Assembly (NCBI RefSeq): GCF_001514065.1
Contig: NZ_KQ948428.1
Span: 251,525 to 315,524 of the forward strand
Reading direction: 5' to 3'
Source of the DNA: Streptomyces antibioticus
GTDB taxonomy: Bacteria; Actinomycetota; Actinomycetes; Streptomycetales; Streptomycetaceae
DNA: 64,000 bases
Position numbers and translations under genes: made by a program. Below the pieces are notes generated by a model, which worked only from the letters and a program-made list of their open reading frames with translations, was not told the origin of the DNA and made no database searches. Position 1 is the first letter of the stretch. Each line of letters opens with the position of its first letter. Shown here in pieces: positions 1-7,677 of this stretch.

Positions 1-24
1 GGTCGCGCTGCGGCGGCGCGGTGA
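1..24 (+). CDS. possible 3' end of an upstream gene
   Basis: A frame open from the first base reads GRAAAAR and stops at TGA 22-24. A strong hairpin follows at 38-68, then a convergent gene, which fits the tail of a plus-strand gene. Eight codons are too few to identify anything, so this is a weak call. Confidence 0.2.
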   Translation, partial: GRAAAAR

Positions 25-37
25 CTGAACCGGCGGC

Positions 38-68
38 GCGGCGGCGGGACCCCGGTGCCCGCCGCCGC
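38..68. terminator. GC-rich hairpin between convergent ends
   Basis: Positions 38-48 pair perfectly with 58-68 (11 bp, 9-nt loop). No U-tract follows, as is usual in Streptomyces. It sits 12 nt from the stop of the minus-strand gene ending at 80 and could serve both directions. Confidence 0.5.
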
Positions 69-79
69 ACCACCACGCC

Positions 80-937
80 TCACCCCCCGGCGAACACCCC
101 CTTGTGATCCTCGGCCCACTCCCGGTACGACCGCGCCGGCCGTCCCAGCGCCTCCCGTACGTCGTCCGTGACCGTCGTGTTGCCGCCCGCGCGGGCGAAC
201 TCCAGGCCGCCGAGGACCCCTTCCACCGCCGGTTCGCTCAGGCCGGACGCCGCCAGTTGCTCCCGCAGCTGTTCCCGCGTCGGGGTGACCGTCTCCACCG
301 GGCGGCCGAGCACCTCGGCGAGCGCCGCGGCCTGGTCGTCGACGGTGATCGCCTCGGGGCCGGTCAAGGTGTACGTCCGTCCCGCGTGCCGGGTGTCGGT
401 CAGGGCCGCCACCGCCACCTCGGCCACGTCACGCGGGTCGACGACCCCCTGTCGCCCCTCCCCCGTCATGTTCGGCACGGGTTGGCCCGCCGCCAGTGCC
501 TGCGCCCAGCCCAGGGTGTTCGAGGCGAAGGACGAAGGCCGGAGGATCGTCCACTCCACGTCGGAGGAGGACCGCAGGGCCTGTTCGCCGGGCAGGTGCC
601 ACCTGCCGAACTCGCCGAACTCGGGCTCGCCGGTGCCGATGGAGGAGAGCTTCACGATCCGCCGCACCCCCGCCGCCCGCGTCAGTTCGATGAGCCGCAC
701 GTCCCGCCCGCCGTCCTCCGGCCCGAGCACCCCCACCAGGAACGCGGCGTCGACTCCCGTCAACGCCGCCTCCAGGGACGCCTGGTCGAGGAAGTCCCCG
801 CGCACCACCTCCACGCCCTCGGGCACCACCGCCCGCCCGGGGTCGCGGGTCAGGGCGCGGACCTTCTCGCCGCGTGCCGCGAGCTGTCGTACGACTTCAC
901 TGCCGATGGTGCCGGTCGCACCTGTCACTAGGATCAT
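80..937 (-). CDS. NmrA-like NAD(P)-binding oxidoreductase
   Basis: The 285-residue protein opens with a Rossmann motif, MILVTGATGTIGSEVVRQL, and follows the atypical short-chain NmrA/SDR-a5 pattern seen in quinone oxidoreductase 2-like and redox-sensing proteins. Residues around 75-110 (AAGVRRIVKLSSIGTG) match the strand before the usual active site, but no YxxxK pair is clear, so catalysis is uncertain. I chose the ATG at 937 because upstream codons in this frame are compositionally a shadow. The gene is divergent from an AraC-type regulator starting at 1034, its likely controller. The physiological substrate is unknown. Confidence 0.8.
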   Translation of the reverse strand: MILVTGATGTIGSEVVRQLAARGEKVRALTRDPGRAVVPEGVEVVRGDFLDQASLEAALTGVDAAFLVGVLGPEDGGRDVRLIELTRAAGVRRIVKLSSIGTGEPEFGEFGRWHLPGEQALRSSSDVEWTILRPSSFASNTLGWAQALAAGQPVPNMTGEGRQGVVDPRDVAEVAVAALTDTRHAGRTYTLTGPEAITVDDQAAALAEVLGRPVETVTPTREQLREQLAASGLSEPAVEGVLGGLEFARAGGNTTVTDDVREALGRPARSYREWAEDHKGVFAGG

Positions 938-1033
938 GACCTCCACGCTGACGGACCGCCCTGCGGCAACTCTTGGAAATTCCGGCACGGTTGGCCGGCC
1001 CGCTCGGCCGCGCCGCCCGCTTACCGTGGAGAC

Positions 1034-1819
1034 GTGACGACGACCGCCCTCCCAGAACCGGCCCCGCCCCTGCCCGACGCGCTGCGTCCCTGGATCACCG
1101 AGATCGCCACCGTGACCGGCGGCGAGTCGGTCGCGCACGCCCCGGACACCGCGACGAAGCTGGTCGTGCGGGTCCACGAGGACGGTCGGCGGGACGCCCT
1201 GGTCATCGGCCCGCGGACCCGTGCCTCGTACCACCGGGCCGGGACCGAGCGCCTCGCGTCCTGTGTGCAGCTGCATCTGGCGCCGGGGGCGGCGCGGCCG
1301 CTGCTCGGGGTGGCAGCGGCCGATCTCGTCGGGCGTGCGGTGCCCCTGGGAAACCTGCCCACGCATACGGCCCGGCAACTCGCCCACGACACCACCGACT
1401 TGGAGGCGAAGGAGCTGATCGACCGGCTCACGCGCACGCTCGGCCGGCTCCCGCTCCCGGACTCCCGGGGCAGGCTGCTGCGGGCGGCGGTCGACGCCCT
1501 GTCGATGCGCGGTGACCGGCCACCGGCGCAGGTGAAGGACGTGGCGCGGGAACTCGCCGTCAGTGAAAGGCAGTTGCGGAACCTCTTCGCGGAGGGCGTC
1601 GGCCTCTCCCCCAAGCACTACGCGCGCATCGACCGCGTCCGTACGGTGCTGGCGCAGGCGCCCACCGCGAGGTGGGCCGATCTCGCCGCCACCGCCGGCT
1701 ACTACGACCAGGCGCACATGACGTCCGACTTCCGCACCCTGATGGGCGTCCCGCCCCGCTCCTTCTTCACCGGCCGCCTCCCCGAGGCCCGCCCCTGCCA
1801 GGCCTTCGACCGGCTCTGA
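1034..1819 (+). CDS. AraC-family transcriptional regulator
   Basis: The 261-residue protein ends in a two-helix-turn-helix AraC domain (about residues 165-250) with the hallmark stretch LAATAGYYDQAHMTSDFR and a second-motif tail GVPPRSFF. The N-terminal half (about 1-150) is a ligand/dimer region without a recognisable effector motif. The GTG start at 1034 lies six bases after a TACCGT -10-like hexamer (1022-1027), which suggests a leaderless transcript. It is divergent from the NmrA-like gene, so control of that gene and of itself through the 96-nt shared region is the simplest inference. Confidence 0.87.
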   Translation: MTTTALPEPAPPLPDALRPWITEIATVTGGESVAHAPDTATKLVVRVHEDGRRDALVIGPRTRASYHRAGTERLASCVQLHLAPGAARPLLGVAAADLVGRAVPLGNLPTHTARQLAHDTTDLEAKELIDRLTRTLGRLPLPDSRGRLLRAAVDALSMRGDRPPAQVKDVARELAVSERQLRNLFAEGVGLSPKHYARIDRVRTVLAQAPTARWADLAATAGYYDQAHMTSDFRTLMGVPPRSFFTGRLPEARPCQAFDRL

Positions 1820-1832
1820 ACGCGGTGCAGGT

Positions 1833-1856
1833 GGGAGGCGGCCGACGACAGCCGCC
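1833..1856. terminator. weak bidirectional hairpin
   Basis: GGCGGC at 1837-1842 pairs with GCCGCC at 1851-1856 in the 44-nt gap between the convergent araC-type and permease genes. The stem is short, so termination is only suggested. Confidence 0.35.
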
Positions 1857-1863
1857 CCCTCGG

Positions 1864-3249
1864 TCAGTGCGCCGCGACGATCTCCTCGCCCGCCTCCATC
1901 GGATGGGTCACGTCCTGCGCGTCGTGCTGCCTGCCCAGGTGGTTGAAGACCAGGTTGAGCGCCACGGCCGCCACGCAGCCCGTCGAGATGCCCGAGTCGA
2001 GCACGATCTTCGCCGTCTCGGGGAACGCATGGTAGAACTCCGGCGCCGTGATGGGGATGATCCCGACGGCCAGCGAGACGGCGACGATCAGGACGTTGTT
2101 GTCCTTGTCGAGGCCGGCTCGCACCAGGGTCTGGATGCCGCTCGCCGCGACCGACCCGAAGAGGACCACACCCGCGCCGCCGAGCACCGGGCGCGGTACG
2201 ACGGCGATGAGCGAGGCGGCCATCGGGCACAGGCCCATCAGGACCAGGAAGGCGCCGCCGGTGGCGACGACGTACCGGCTGCGGATCCTCGTCATCGCGA
2301 CCAGGCCGATGTTCTGGGCGAAGGCGCTGCACATGAAGCCGTTGAAGAGGGGGCTGAGCGCGGAGCCGAGGGTGTCGGCGCGCAGGCCCGCCGCGATGGT
2401 CCGCTCGTCGGCCGGGCGGTCCACGATCTCGCCCAACGCCAGCATGTCCGCGGTCGATTCGGTCATGGAGACCACCATCACCACGATCATCGACACGATC
2501 GCGGCGACCTGGAACTGCGGGGCGCCGAAGTGGAACGGCGTCGGGAAGCCGACCACGTCCGCGTCCGCGACCGGCCCGAAGTCCGTGACACCGAAGGGGA
2601 TCGCGACGAGCGTGCCGACGACCAGGCCGAGCAGCACGGCGATCTGCTTGACGAAGCCGCGGGTGAACCGGCGCAGCAGCAGCACGATCACGAGTGTCGT
2701 GGCCGCGAGGCCCAGATAGGTCGTCGAACCGTAGTCGTCCGCCGCGGGGTTGGGCCCCTGCGCCCAGCCGAAGGCGACCGGCAGCAGGGAGACGCCGATC
2801 AGGGTGATGACCGTACCGGTGACGACCGGTGGGAAGAAGCGGACCGCCTTGCTGAAGAAGGGGGCGGCGAGGAAGCCGAGCAGACCGGCGACGATGACCG
2901 CGCCGAAGATGACCGGCAGCGCGTCGGACTTGTCGTCGGTGGAGGCGACGATCGCCGTCATCGGGGCCACGCCCGCGAAGGTGACGCCGTTGACGAAGGG
3001 CAGCCGGGCGCCGATCTTCCAGACGCCGAGCGTCTGGAGGAAGGTGGCGAGGCCCGCGGTGAAGAGGCAGGCGCCGGTCAGGAAGGTGAGTTCGGTGCCG
3101 GAGAGGCCGACGGCCGCCCCGACTATCAGGGGCGGGGCCACGACTCCCGCATACATGGCGGCCACGTGTTGCAGGCCCGTGGTGGCCATCTTCAGTGCGG
3201 GGAGTTTTTCGTCGACGGGGTGGATCGCGTCGGCTCGTTGGGCGGTCAC
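1864..3249 (-). CDS. NCS2 uracil/xanthine-type permease
   Basis: The 461-residue polytopic membrane protein belongs to the nucleobase:cation symporter-2 family (UapA/PbuX/UacT-like), with about 12-14 hydrophobic segments. The central MTESTADMLALGEI stretch (roughly residues 260-280) corresponds to the substrate-binding region of the family, and the length is normal. Uric acid or xanthine is the likely cargo because the gene lies just downstream of the uricase and 8-oxoguanine deaminase genes on the same strand. The GTG start at 3249 follows a GGAGG ribosome site. A terminator at 3431-3458 and a palindrome at 3273-3290 suggest its own promoter. Exact substrate specificity is inferred. Confidence 0.87.
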   Translation of the reverse strand: MTAQRADAIHPVDEKLPALKMATTGLQHVAAMYAGVVAPPLIVGAAVGLSGTELTFLTGACLFTAGLATFLQTLGVWKIGARLPFVNGVTFAGVAPMTAIVASTDDKSDALPVIFGAVIVAGLLGFLAAPFFSKAVRFFPPVVTGTVITLIGVSLLPVAFGWAQGPNPAADDYGSTTYLGLAATTLVIVLLLRRFTRGFVKQIAVLLGLVVGTLVAIPFGVTDFGPVADADVVGFPTPFHFGAPQFQVAAIVSMIVVMVVSMTESTADMLALGEIVDRPADERTIAAGLRADTLGSALSPLFNGFMCSAFAQNIGLVAMTRIRSRYVVATGGAFLVLMGLCPMAASLIAVVPRPVLGGAGVVLFGSVAASGIQTLVRAGLDKDNNVLIVAVSLAVGIIPITAPEFYHAFPETAKIVLDSGISTGCVAAVALNLVFNHLGRQHDAQDVTHPMEAGEEIVAAH

Positions 3250-3272
3250 GGCGGTTCCTCCGGGTCAGCTAA

Positions 3273-3290
3273 CACGTCGGCTCTGACGTG
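3273..3290 (-). promoter_or_regulatory. palindrome upstream of the purine permease
   Basis: CACGTC-N6-GACGTG lies 24 bases upstream of the permease start, where a promoter or leader would be. It looks like a regulator half-site pair; the regulator is unknown. Confidence 0.4.
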
Positions 3291-3334
3291 GGTTTCTTGG
3301 AGGTGGTGCGCGGTCGTGCGGGACCGGAGGACGG

Positions 3335-3352
3335 GTGCATGGGGACATGCAC
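3335..3352. promoter_or_regulatory. 18-bp inverted repeat
   Basis: GTGCATG-GGGA-CATGCAC is a perfect 7-bp inverted repeat in the 223-nt gap between the deaminase and permease genes. It may be a second permease operator; no regulator can be assigned. Confidence 0.3.
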
Positions 3353-3430
3353 GGTGACCGTTCCGGGGCGCACACGTGTGGCATGCGCCCCGGAGACGGC
3401 CGCCATGAACCCCGCTCGGGTTCACGGCTA

Positions 3431-3458
3431 CCGGCCGGGAGCCGTCCCTCCCGGCCGG
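3431..3458 (-). terminator. terminator of the uricase operon
   Basis: An 11-bp perfect stem (3431-3441 with 3448-3458, 6-nt loop) begins 15 bases past the deaminase stop. It separates the uraD-to-deaminase operon from the permease gene. Confidence 0.65.
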
Positions 3459-3472
3459 AGATCTTCACCTGG

Positions 3473-4855
3473 TCAGCCCTGCGCGGCGATCCGCGCCAGC
3501 CGCTGCGCCTGCTCCCGCGTGGAGCGCGCGATCGCGTCCTCGTCGACGTGCAACAGGCGGTTGTCCTCGACGATCTGACGGCCATTCACGAAGGAGGCCG
3601 TGACCGGGGCCGCCGCGCCGAAGACCAGCGCGGTCACCGGGTCGGCGATGGAGGCGTGGGCGAGCGTGTCCAGCTTCCACAGCACCAGGTCGGCGAGCTT
3701 GCCGGCCTCCAGGGAGCCGATCTCGGCGGCGCGGCCCAGGACCTGGGCGCCGCCGTACGTGCCCAGGCGCAGCGCCTGACGGGCGTTGAGCGCCGCTTCC
3801 CGGTGGGCGCCGAGGCGGTTGATGAGGAGCGCGTTGCGCAGCTCGGTGTGGAGTTCGCCGGACTCGTTGGAGGCGGTGCCGTCGACACCGAGGCCGACCG
3901 GGACGCCGGCGGCGAGCATGTCGGGGACGCGGGCGATGCCGGCGGCGAGGCGGGCGTTGGAGGACGGGCAGTGGGCGACACCGGTCTTCGTGCGGGCGAA
4001 GGCGGCGATGTCGGAGTCGTTCATGTGGACGCAGTGCGCCATCCACACGTCCTCGCCGAGCCAGCCGGTGGACTCGAAGTAGTCGGTCGGGCCCATCCCG
4101 AACAGTTCCTTGCAGAACTGCTCCTCCTCGACGGTCTCCGAGCCGTGCGTGTGCAGGCGCACCCCGAGACGGCGGGCCAACTCGGCACCCTCCCGCAGGA
4201 GTTCGGTGGAGACGGAGAAGGGCGAGCAGGGCGCGACGGCGACCTGGGTCATCGCGTCGAAGGAGGCGTCGTGGTGCTCCTTGACGGTGGCCTCGGTCGC
4301 GGCGAGGGCGCCTTCGAGCGTCTCGACGGCGAAGTCCGGGGGCAGGCCGCCGTCCTTCTCGCTGCGGTCCATGGAGCCGCGGGCGAGGGTGAAGCGGACG
4401 CCCATCTCGCGGGCGGCGCGGATGATCGAGCCGGACAGGTCGCCGGAGTTCTGCGGGAAGACGTAGTGGTGGTCCATGGCGGTGGTGACACCGCCGCGGG
4501 CCATCATGGCCAGCGAGCCCTGCGCGGCCGAGTAGGTCATCGACTCGTCGATGCGCGCCCAGGTCGGGTACAGCGCGACGAGCCAGTTGAAGAGGTTGTG
4601 GTCGGTGGCCAGGCCCCGGGTGATCCACTGGTAGAAGTGGTGGTGGGTGTTGACCAGACCGGGGGTCACGAGATGGCCGGTGGCGTCGATGCGGCGTACG
4701 ACGTTCTCCAGGCCCTCGGGGGCCTTGCCCGCGCCGAGCGCCTCGATGCGGTTGCCGGCGATGACGACGTATCCGCTCGCGTACTCGGTGTCGTGCGCGT
4801 CGACGGTCGCGATCGAACAGTTCTCGATGACGATGCGCTGGGCTGCTGCTGCCAT
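3473..4855 (-). CDS. 8-oxoguanine deaminase (amidohydrolase)
   Basis: The 460-residue protein is a metal-dependent amidohydrolase of the 8-oxoguanine/guanine deaminase and TrzN-like group. It shows the N-terminal metal site NTHHHFYQW (about 69-77), the HTHGSET motif, the HCVHMND motif and the late Asp in GVDGTASNESGEL. Streptomyces relatives with this pattern are named 8-oxoguanine deaminase, converting 8-oxoguanine to urate; plain guanine deaminase activity cannot be excluded. The ATG at 4855 has a good AAAGGA site nine bases upstream, so a longer frame beginning at 4948 is not needed. It is the last gene of the uraD-uraH-uricase operon and would feed urate straight to uricase. Confidence 0.85.
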   Translation of the reverse strand: MAAAAQRIVIENCSIATVDAHDTEYASGYVVIAGNRIEALGAGKAPEGLENVVRRIDATGHLVTPGLVNTHHHFYQWITRGLATDHNLFNWLVALYPTWARIDESMTYSAAQGSLAMMARGGVTTAMDHHYVFPQNSGDLSGSIIRAAREMGVRFTLARGSMDRSEKDGGLPPDFAVETLEGALAATEATVKEHHDASFDAMTQVAVAPCSPFSVSTELLREGAELARRLGVRLHTHGSETVEEEQFCKELFGMGPTDYFESTGWLGEDVWMAHCVHMNDSDIAAFARTKTGVAHCPSSNARLAAGIARVPDMLAAGVPVGLGVDGTASNESGELHTELRNALLINRLGAHREAALNARQALRLGTYGGAQVLGRAAEIGSLEAGKLADLVLWKLDTLAHASIADPVTALVFGAAAPVTASFVNGRQIVEDNRLLHVDEDAIARSTREQAQRLARIAAQG

Positions 4856-4957
4856 GGTTTCGTCCTTTGCGCTTCGGTGGAGAGGGCACGGCAGGACCCC
4901 GGTGATTTGAGTGCCGCGGCCCGCACAGGCGGGCCGCGGGTGCCGCAATGGAGTTGA

Positions 4958-5881
4958 TCAGAGGTTGGTGAGGTCCACCGGGATCTTCGGCTCGCAGCCG
5001 TCCCGCAGGATCGTCGCCTCGATCAGGCCGTAGGGCCGGTCCGCGGCGAAGTACACCTCGTTGTCGTTCTTGAGCCCGAACGGCTCCAGGTCCACCAGGA
5101 AGTGGTGCTTGTTCGGGAGGGAGAAGCGGACCTCGTCGATCTCGCTGCGGTTGTTGATGATCCGCGAACCCATTTGGTACAGGGTCTGCTGGAGCGAGAG
5201 GGAGTAGGTCTCGGCGAAGGCCTGGAGCATGTGCTTCCTGGTCTGCTCGTAGGACTTCTCCCAGTTGGGCATCCGCTGCTCGTCGTCGGTCCAGTTGAAC
5301 CGCCAGCGGCCGGAGACCTGGGTGGCCAGGATGCGGTCGTACGCCTCCTGGAGCGTCGTGTACTTGTCCTTGACGTAGCCCCAGAACTCGGAGTTGGTCG
5401 AGTTCATCACGACCAGGTCCTTCAGCCCCGAGATGACCTCCCACGACGAGCCGTCATAGGTGATCTGCGTGACCCGGGTCTCCTGGCCCTTGCGCACGAA
5501 CGAGTGCTTGACCTCGTCCGCGCCGATGAACTGCGAGTTGGCGTCGGAGGCTTCGATGCGCTCCCACGCGTACTCCTCGATCCGGATCCGGGCGACCTTG
5601 ATCGGCTCCTGCGAGGTCACGAAGTGCCGCGCCAGGTGGATGCCGAACTGCTCGGCCGACTCGATGCCGTGCTCCTTGGCGAACGCGTACACCGTGTTCT
5701 TGGTGGTGTCGGTCGGCAGCACGTTGGCGTTGGAGCCGGAGTAGTGGACCTCGTCCATGTCGCCGCTCAGCGCGACGGACACGTTCAGGTCCTTGATGTG
5801 ATGGGTGGCGCCGTCCCGCGTGATCTTTACGACTCGGTTCTCGGCCTTGCCGTACTGGTTCTGTCCCAGAATCGTGGGCAT
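4958..5881 (-). CDS. urate oxidase (uricase)
   Basis: The 307-residue cofactor-free uricase oxidises urate with O2 to 5-hydroxyisourate and releases H2O2. Lys12 and Thr57 (in NVLPTDTTKNT) match the catalytic Lys/Thr pair of the family, and the length is standard. The ATG at 5881 follows a GAGGGAG ribosome site; the frame continues upstream into the uraH gene but only as a shadow. The gene lies 7 nt downstream of uraH, and its product is the substrate of UraH. The peroxide it makes gives context to the catalase at 9638, which shares the operon's candidate operator. Confidence 0.95.
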   Translation of the reverse strand: MPTILGQNQYGKAENRVVKITRDGATHHIKDLNVSVALSGDMDEVHYSGSNANVLPTDTTKNTVYAFAKEHGIESAEQFGIHLARHFVTSQEPIKVARIRIEEYAWERIEASDANSQFIGADEVKHSFVRKGQETRVTQITYDGSSWEVISGLKDLVVMNSTNSEFWGYVKDKYTTLQEAYDRILATQVSGRWRFNWTDDEQRMPNWEKSYEQTRKHMLQAFAETYSLSLQQTLYQMGSRIINNRSEIDEVRFSLPNKHHFLVDLEPFGLKNDNEVYFAADRPYGLIEATILRDGCEPKIPVDLTNL

Positions 5882-5888
5882 GTGTCTG

Positions 5889-6287
5889 CTAGCTCCCTCG
5901 GTAAACGGAGTAGCCGAACGGGTTGAGCAGCAGCGGTACGTGATAGTGCTCCCCGGGCTCGACGGCGAAGGTGATCGCCACTTCCGGGAAGAACACTGCC
6001 CCTGCACCGCTGTCCCGATTCGCGGGGGCGTCCTGCTGCGCATCGGCTTGCTTCTTCTCGAAGTACGGCTCCACCGCGAAGTCGAGCCGTACGTGTGTGG
6101 TGCCCTCCGGCAGGGCCGGCAGGTCCTTGCACCGCCCGTCCGCGTCGGTCGCGCTGCCGCCGAGCGCCTGCCAGTCCGCATCCGCACCCTGGCGGGCGGA
6201 CAGCTGGACGGCGACTGCCTCGGCGGGGCGGCCGATGCTGGTGTCCAGGATGTGGGTGGACACCGAGGCGGTGGTGCTGGTGCTCAT
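5889..6287 (-). CDS. uraH: 5-hydroxyisourate hydrolase (transthyretin-like)
   Basis: The 132-residue transthyretin-related enzyme hydrolyses 5-hydroxyisourate to OHCU. It carries the N-terminal STHILDTSIGRPA motif (His12), an Arg in HVRLDF, the HYH pair at about 114-116 and the diagnostic C-terminal YRGS. The stretch at about 82-97 (KKQADAQQDAPANRDS) is a hydrophilic loop longer than in many homologues. The ATG at 6287 lies 6 nt after the uraD stop, so the two genes are almost certainly co-transcribed with uricase. Cytoplasmic location is inferred from the lack of a signal peptide. Confidence 0.93.
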   Translation of the reverse strand: MSTSTTASVSTHILDTSIGRPAEAVAVQLSARQGADADWQALGGSATDADGRCKDLPALPEGTTHVRLDFAVEPYFEKKQADAQQDAPANRDSGAGAVFFPEVAITFAVEPGEHYHVPLLLNPFGYSVYRGS

Positions 6288-6293
6288 GCTGCG

Positions 6294-6821
6294 TCAGTCC
6301 TCTTCGACGAGTCGGGCGAGCCGGATGCGGTTGATCTTGCCCAGCTCGGTGCGGACGATCTCCCGCTCCTGCTCCGGCGCGTTCCCGATCCGCTCCTTGA
6401 CCGCGTCCCGCATCTGCTCGCCGGTCCGGCCGGTCGCGCAGATCAGGAAGACATGGCCGAACTTCTCCTGGTAGGCGAGGTTCAGCTCCAGCATCTCCGC
6501 CTTGAGCTCCTCCGTCGCGCCGGCCATGCCGCGCTGTTCACGGGCGGAGGTCGGGTCGCCCTCCTTGGGGCGGCCGATGGGCGGGTGTCCGGCCATCGCC
6601 TCGGCGAGGTCCTCGGCGGTCAGTTCGGCCATCGCGGCGTCGCTGGCGGCGTAGAGGTCGTCGCCGCTGGTGTAGGGGCGGGCGGCGAGCAGTCGCCGCA
6701 CCCATGCCGTGGAGGCACACGCCTCGTGGAGGGCGGCGAAGGCCGCGTGCTCCTCCAGGGCGTTGAACCGGGTCAGGCCCGGCGGCGTGGATGTCGAAGT
6801 CACGGGAGCCTCCGTGGCCAT
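6294..6821 (-). CDS. uraD: OHCU decarboxylase
   Basis: The 175-residue protein decarboxylates 2-oxo-4-hydroxy-4-carboxy-5-ureidoimidazoline to S-allantoin. The family signature is present: His79 in AGHPPIGRP, followed by SAREQ (about 92-96). I prefer the ATG at 6821 over a GTG at 6866. The GTG begins on the last base of a TTGACG -35 box, upstream of the predicted transcript start, and that reading would include a rare TTA codon. It is the first gene of the operon, and the TCAACA-N3-TGTTGA operator overlaps its promoter. Confidence 0.92.
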   Translation of the reverse strand: MATEAPVTSTSTPPGLTRFNALEEHAAFAALHEACASTAWVRRLLAARPYTSGDDLYAASDAAMAELTAEDLAEAMAGHPPIGRPKEGDPTSAREQRGMAGATEELKAEMLELNLAYQEKFGHVFLICATGRTGEQMRDAVKERIGNAPEQEREIVRTELGKINRIRLARLVEED

Positions 6822-6841
6822 GTTGCTGAACGGGCTGCCGA

Positions 6842-6882
6842 TAGCTAACGCCCTTCGAAACACCACGTCAACACTTTGTTGA
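6842..6882 (-). promoter_or_regulatory. uraD operon promoter with palindromic operator
   Basis: On the minus strand, TTGACG (6871-6866) is followed after 17-18 bases by TTAGCT/TAGCTA (6848-6842). The perfect palindrome TCAACA-CTT-TGTTGA occupies 6868-6882 and covers the -35 box. The same palindrome in the same position lies before the catalase gene at 9539-9553. Repression by a shared regulator is the natural inference. Confidence 0.65.
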
Positions 6883-6926
6883 AAATTCGGGGTTACATCG
6901 GCGACCCCGTGAAGGACCTCGAAGGA

Positions 6927-7292
6927 TCAGCCCTTGTCACGGTTCAAGTAGTTGTAGACCGTGAACCGGCTAACCCCGAGCGCGCTCGCCACGGTCTCCA
7001 CGCCGTGCCGTACGGAGAAGGCGCCACGCGCCTCCAGTATGCGCACGACCTCCTGCTTGGCCTTGCGGTCCAGGTCGGCCAGCGGCTTGCCCTGCTTGCG
7101 CTCCATGGCGGCGAGGATGTGATCGAGGGAGTCCGCGAGCTGCGGCAGGCGTACGGCGACCACGTCGGCGCCCTCCCAGGCCAGCACGACGTCGTCGGGG
7201 CCGGCCTCGTCCGGCGGGACCATCTCCCCGCCCATGGCGTCGACCAGCGGCTTCACGGCCGTGATGAAGGGTTCGTCCCCGGTGCCGGTCAC
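6927..7292 (-). CDS. HTH_22 (DauR/YheO-like C-terminal) DNA-binding protein
   Basis: The 121-residue protein has a C-terminal helix-turn-helix (about 78-119; EVVRILEARGAF then ALGVSRFTVYNYLNR) matching the HTH_22 domain found at the end of YheO/DauR regulators. The usual N-terminal YheO PAS-like domain is replaced by about 70 residues with no clear motif. The GTG start at 7292 overlaps the stop of the upstream gene by 4 nt (GTGA), so the two are translationally coupled. Sitting between the uricase operon and hyi, it is a candidate regulator of one of them; that is inference. Confidence 0.7.
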   Translation of the reverse strand: MTGTGDEPFITAVKPLVDAMGGEMVPPDEAGPDDVVLAWEGADVVAVRLPQLADSLDHILAAMERKQGKPLADLDRKAKQEVVRILEARGAFSVRHGVETVASALGVSRFTVYNYLNRDKG

Positions 7293-7546
7293 TTCTCGCC
7301 CTCCCCGATCACGTTGACCTGAAGCGAGATACGGGTGGCACCGGCCGCCAGGCTCTTGCGCAGCAGCGCGTCGACAGCGGAGAGCACGGCCTCGGCGCCG
7401 CCTTCCGCGGTGTTGCCGAACGGGCCGACATCGACCGCGTCCAGCTCGGCCGCCTCGACCACCTCACGGGCCGCGACCGCGTGCGCGGGCGCCTCGTCCA
7501 GGTCGAAGGGCTCGGTCGTGAACTCCACTCTCAATCGCACGCGCAC
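7289..7546 (-). CDS. MTH1187/YkoF-like thiamine-binding family protein
   Basis: The 85-residue protein matches the small ferredoxin-fold family MTH1187 (PF01910), whose members bind thiamine or related pyrimidines: an N-terminal strand RLRVEFTTEPF, a central VGPFGNTAEGG turn (typically a TP-x-GT-x-IEG motif), then a helix and GATRISLQVNV. The annotated GTG is 7546. A second GTG at 7540 lies six bases after TAGGTT and may be a leaderless start (83 residues). It is coupled to the HTH_22 gene. Gcl, made from a nearby gene, needs thiamine diphosphate, so a cofactor-sensing link is possible but unproven. Confidence 0.6.
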   Translation of the reverse strand: MRVRLRVEFTTEPFDLDEAPAHAVAAREVVEAAELDAVDVGPFGNTAEGGAEAVLSAVDALLRKSLAAGATRISLQVNVIGEGEK

Positions 7547-7582
7547 AACCTAACGCGCGGCACCGACTTCCGCCGAGCCCTC

Positions 7583-7612
7583 TTGACAAGCGACGAGACC
7601 CGACGGCAATCT
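7583..7612 (+). promoter_or_regulatory. hyi-glxR promoter
   Basis: TTGACA (7583-7588) is an exact -35 consensus, followed after 18 bases by CAATCT (7607-7612). Transcription would start near 7619, ahead of the operator at 7633-7647. Confidence 0.6.
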
Positions 7613-7632
7613 TCCATTAAGCAGAAACGAAC

Positions 7633-7647
7633 TTCCGCAATACGGAA
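7633..7647. promoter_or_regulatory. TTCCG-N5-CGGAA operator of hyi
   Basis: TTCCGCAATACGGAA is a 15-bp palindrome about 14 bases past the predicted start site. The reverse complement is repeated exactly at 13743-13757 before gcl. It resembles operators of IclR-type regulators such as AllR-like proteins; the assignment is inference. Confidence 0.65.
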
Positions 7648-7677
7648 TCACTCGACACGGAAGGGAGCGCAGCGCCG

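Noticed and set aside
938-2332. Minus-strand extension of the NmrA-like gene to a 750-residue protein
   Set aside because: The extension is antisense to the AraC gene, Arg/Gly-rich and without motifs; the ATG at 937 opens the Rossmann fold exactly.
6822-6866. GTG start for uraD at 6866
   Set aside because: It begins on the last base of the -35 box and would include a rare TTA codon.
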